Shown: in pieces, positions 4,703-6,570 of the stretch | How positions within the stretch are numbered: the stretch's first letter is position 1 | Layout: every line of letters begins with the position of its first letter | DNA from: Candidatus Bathyarchaeota archaeon | Lineage (GTDB): Archaea > Thermoproteota > Bathyarchaeia > Bathyarchaeales > Bathyarchaeaceae | Direction: 5' to 3' | Assembly: GCA_029883255.1 (NCBI GenBank) | Contig: JAOUJL010000086.1 | Coordinates: forward strand, 1 to 6,570 | DNA: 6,570 bases | Notes under the pieces: model-generated | The model's database searches: none | What the model was told of the DNA's origin: nothing | What the model saw: the letters and a program-made list of their open reading frames with translations, nothing else | Translations under genes and position numbers: made by a program

Positions 4703-6445
4703 CTACTCTGGTGGGATGCTTAGGTACAGAGTTCTCATGTCGATGCCTTTGGTCGTGTTTCTGTACATGTAAGAAATGTATAGCAGTGCTCCAACAGCGA
4801 TGCAACCCCAGAAGCCCAAACAGCTTGCTAGATCTGAAATTTTTGCAGGAGCGAAGATGAAACCAACAGATTCTTTCACGAATGTAAATAGGCAGTAGCC
4901 TGATAACAACGTTGCTAAAGCACCTAGTCCTACCACCGTTCCTACCGAATGCTTGACTGCAGCCCTGTCATAGATCTCTTTTCTCTCCAGTGCGAGCAAC
5001 ATGCACGATATGCAGAATAGGGTTAGGAAGACCGCATCATATATGTCGGTTCCAACTACCCCCGCGAAAGCAACATAGTCACCTAAAGCAATGTCCGCTA
5101 CAACAGGGTTTGCTTCAGCTATGCATCCAACGATCCCAAATATCCCTGTGATGATAAGTGCCCAGGTCGGTGAGTGCCATCTTTCGCTGACTTCTGCAAG
5201 CTTCTCAGGCATCATTCTATCAAAGGACATAGCGAACATGGTTCTAGATGCGACTAATAGGAATGGCGGTATGTCGTTTGCCAGCCAAAGTACACCAGCC
5301 ACCGCGATTAGCAATGAAAGCCATCCTAAACCCATGCCTTGAGCGATGATTGACGCGATCCCGGTGCTCCACGCAGGTTGGAACTTGGGAATCTGGTCTG
5401 TAAGCGCAGCCTTCACTGTTGCATCATTTAGATCAGGTACATAACTTAGGTAAGAGTATGCCTGGAAGAAACTCCATTTTCCATCTGTTGTTGGCTCTAC
5501 GCTCATAGTTGACCACGCTGAAAAAGACGAAGCCCCTAGATAGACTAGCATTATTATGAGGCCTGACACGACAACTACCTTGGGAAGCTTTTTGTTCGCT
5601 TCCTTGATCTCTCCAGCGATGAAAGTGACTGAATACCATCCCATGTACGCCCAGAAGGCTCCTGCGAGTGCATATGAAAAGGCATCGTAGAAAGTCACTG
5701 TATCCGCAACCAGTCCAAGTACAGGGGTTTCAGCTGTGGATAGCGCCACCGGCGGGTTCAATGCCATGTCTACGAATACTTTAGGTGTTGCTCCCAGAGC
5801 CGTTTCTACACCAGTTGCGACGATGCCAGGGTCCATGGCACCAGCGATCCACATGGCGAAGAAGCCAATTGTGATTACGAGTGTAGGCCAGAACATCGCC
5901 TGCATGATCCAACCGTAAAGTCTGACCCCGAACAAGGCAAGTGCTGTAAAGATTGCGATGATTACAACGCCTCCTATGAAAAGGGTCATTGCGTCAAAGG
6001 CTATCGCGACGCCAGCGATGTTAAAGAATATCATGATCGCTTCAAAGACAGCTACCCCGATTAGTCCATAGGAGAATGCTTCTGCGAGGAACATCAGCCA
6101 GCCCGCATTGTATCCTACGAATGGATGGAGAACCCTTGAAATGGTTACGTATCCACCTCCAGATCTCGGCATAGCAGCCGTAACGTACCCAGCTGCATAG
6201 CCCGTGATCATCACAATTACACCACAGATTAGGAAAGCCCAGAATATGGCTGGAAGACCAAGCGGAAGCGCATCCGTTGGCACCGGTTTCGGACCGGTGA
6301 ATTGGAACGCTCGTTTCTGCCATCCTAAGCCGACAACGTGAGACAAGATAATGATTACGCCCAACATAAAGCCTACTTCTCTGACCAGCCCAGTAGCCTC
6401 TCTAGCAAATATTGCAGGTTTGCTTGAACTCATACGTTTCACCAT
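4703..6445 (-). CDS. APC superfamily permease, probable amino-acid or amine transporter
   Basis: The 580-residue, very hydrophobic protein carries APC-superfamily hallmarks. These are REVGFMLGVIII at the first helix (22-33), a second helix leading into AAMPRSGGGYVTISR (90-104), GWYSVTFIAGEIKEANKKLP (269-288) at the sixth helix and following loop, and SRTMFAMSFDRMMPEKLAEV (400-419) before SPTWA. About 12 membrane helices can be drawn, with external-type stretches at 205-250 and 315-358 that make it longer than the usual 430-500 residues. The first helix lacks the common GSGI-type break and reads ILSHVVGLGW instead, so substrate recognition may differ. Such carriers import amino acids or related amines, usually coupled to protons or sodium, or exchange them. 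The start could be ATG 6445, about 27 bases from the TATA centre and so nearly leaderless. ATG 6433 (Met5) is preceded by GGTGA at 5 bases and is at least as likely. Substrate is unknown. Confidence 0.92.
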   Translation of the reverse strand: MVKRMSSSKPAIFAREATGLVREVGFMLGVIIILSHVVGLGWQKRAFQFTGPKPVPTDALPLGLPAIFWAFLICGVIVMITGYAAGYVTAAMPRSGGGYVTISRVLHPFVGYNAGWLMFLAEAFSYGLIGVAVFEAIMIFFNIAGVAIAFDAMTLFIGGVVIIAIFTALALFGVRLYGWIMQAMFWPTLVITIGFFAMWIAGAMDPGIVATGVETALGATPKVFVDMALNPPVALSTAETPVLGLVADTVTFYDAFSYALAGAFWAYMGWYSVTFIAGEIKEANKKLPKVVVVSGLIIMLVYLGASSFSAWSTMSVEPTTDGKWSFFQAYSYLSYVPDLNDATVKAALTDQIPKFQPAWSTGIASIIAQGMGLGWLSLLIAVAGVLWLANDIPPFLLVASRTMFAMSFDRMMPEKLAEVSERWHSPTWALIITGIFGIVGCIAEANPVVADIALGDYVAFAGVVGTDIYDAVFLTLFCISCMLLALERKEIYDRAAVKHSVGTVVGLGALATLLSGYCLFTFVKESVGFIFAPAKISDLASCLGFWGCIAVGALLYISYMYRNTTKGIDMRTLYLSIPPE

Positions 6446-6475
6446 TCCCTTCGGTTTGACCTTCAGAGAATTTAA
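6439..6475 (-). promoter_or_regulatory. Promoter of the APC permease gene and alternative start signals
   Basis: TTAAATT (6475-6469) on the minus strand resembles a TATA box and predicts transcription from about 6446. That is almost at the upstream ATG (6445) and would give a leaderless message. GGTGA (6443-6439), overlapping that ATG, is spaced 5 bases before the second in-frame ATG at 6433 and would suit a leader of about 12 bases. The sequence alone does not settle which is used. Confidence 0.5.
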
Positions 6476-6570
6476 GTTTTTCCATACATTTGTAGGCTTT
6501 TTCGGCTGAAAGGGTCTCGTTTAGCGTTGAAACAGCGAAAAAACGCTCTTAGCACGTCTTCCACACCCAA
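6476..6570. other. Right-edge segment with no supported gene
   Basis: Nothing firm is visible. One minus-strand frame is open for 32 codons from the edge and stops at TAA 6474-6472, inside the permease TATA element. It could be the tail of an upstream gene or chance. A 6-base inverted repeat, AGCGTT (6523-6528) with AACGCT (6542-6547), is too short to call a structure. Confidence 0.3.

Noticed and set aside
6523..6547. Inverted repeat AGCGTT/AACGCT near the right edge
   Set aside because: It is only 6 bases with a 13-base loop and no T tract, so it is too weak to call a terminator or RNA structure.
6472..6570. 32-codon open frame on the minus strand from the right edge
   Set aside because: It is too short to distinguish from chance, shows no recognisable motif, and its stop lies within the permease TATA element.
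1..6570. CRISPR array, insertion sequence, tRNA or rRNA
   Set aside because: I looked for regularly spaced long repeats, transposase motifs, terminal repeats and cloverleaf signatures and saw none.

Overview
The window looks archaeal. It carries an N-terminally extended Fae-Hps fusion (formaldehyde-activating enzyme plus 3-hexulose-6-phosphate synthase), an arrangement known from methanogens and relatives. TATA-like boxes lie about 25-45 bases ahead of several genes, GGAG- or GGTG-type ribosome binding sites sit close to the starts, and T-rich stretches follow two genes. A lineage that uses tetrahydromethanopterin C1 chemistry, such as Bathyarchaeia or a related uncultivated group, is my guess. 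That placement is inference, not something the sequence proves.

Layout. On the minus strand, 1120 down to the left edge holds a fae-hps gene whose C-terminal part lies outside the window. It has about 88 extra N-terminal residues that look like a helix-turn-helix (HTH) DNA-binding domain. Positions 1121-1641 form a long divergent intergenic region. Its fae-hps side contains a TATA box and a cluster of copies of an 8-base motif, TCCGACAA/TTGTCGGA; its other side carries the promoter of the next gene. On the plus strand follow a small four-helix membrane protein (1642-2046) and a nucleotidyltransferase-fold protein (2164-3252). These converge on three minus-strand genes. In order of transcription they are a 12-helix-class APC permease (6445-4703), a two-helix membrane protein with a possible PH-like tail (4642-3752) and a small four-helix membrane protein (3716-3360). 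The last two are 35 bases apart and are probably co-transcribed. The right edge (6446-6570) holds the permease promoter and nothing else I can support.

How the parts may fit. Fae-Hps joins formaldehyde capture on tetrahydromethanopterin to the hexulose-phosphate/ribulose-phosphate interconversion that many archaea use to make pentoses. The other genes show no clear functional link to it. The most striking observation is that this enzyme appears fused to a DNA-binding-type domain, and that repeated short motifs, partly arranged as inverted repeats, surround its own promoter. This is consistent with an enzyme that regulates its own gene, but that remains a hypothesis.
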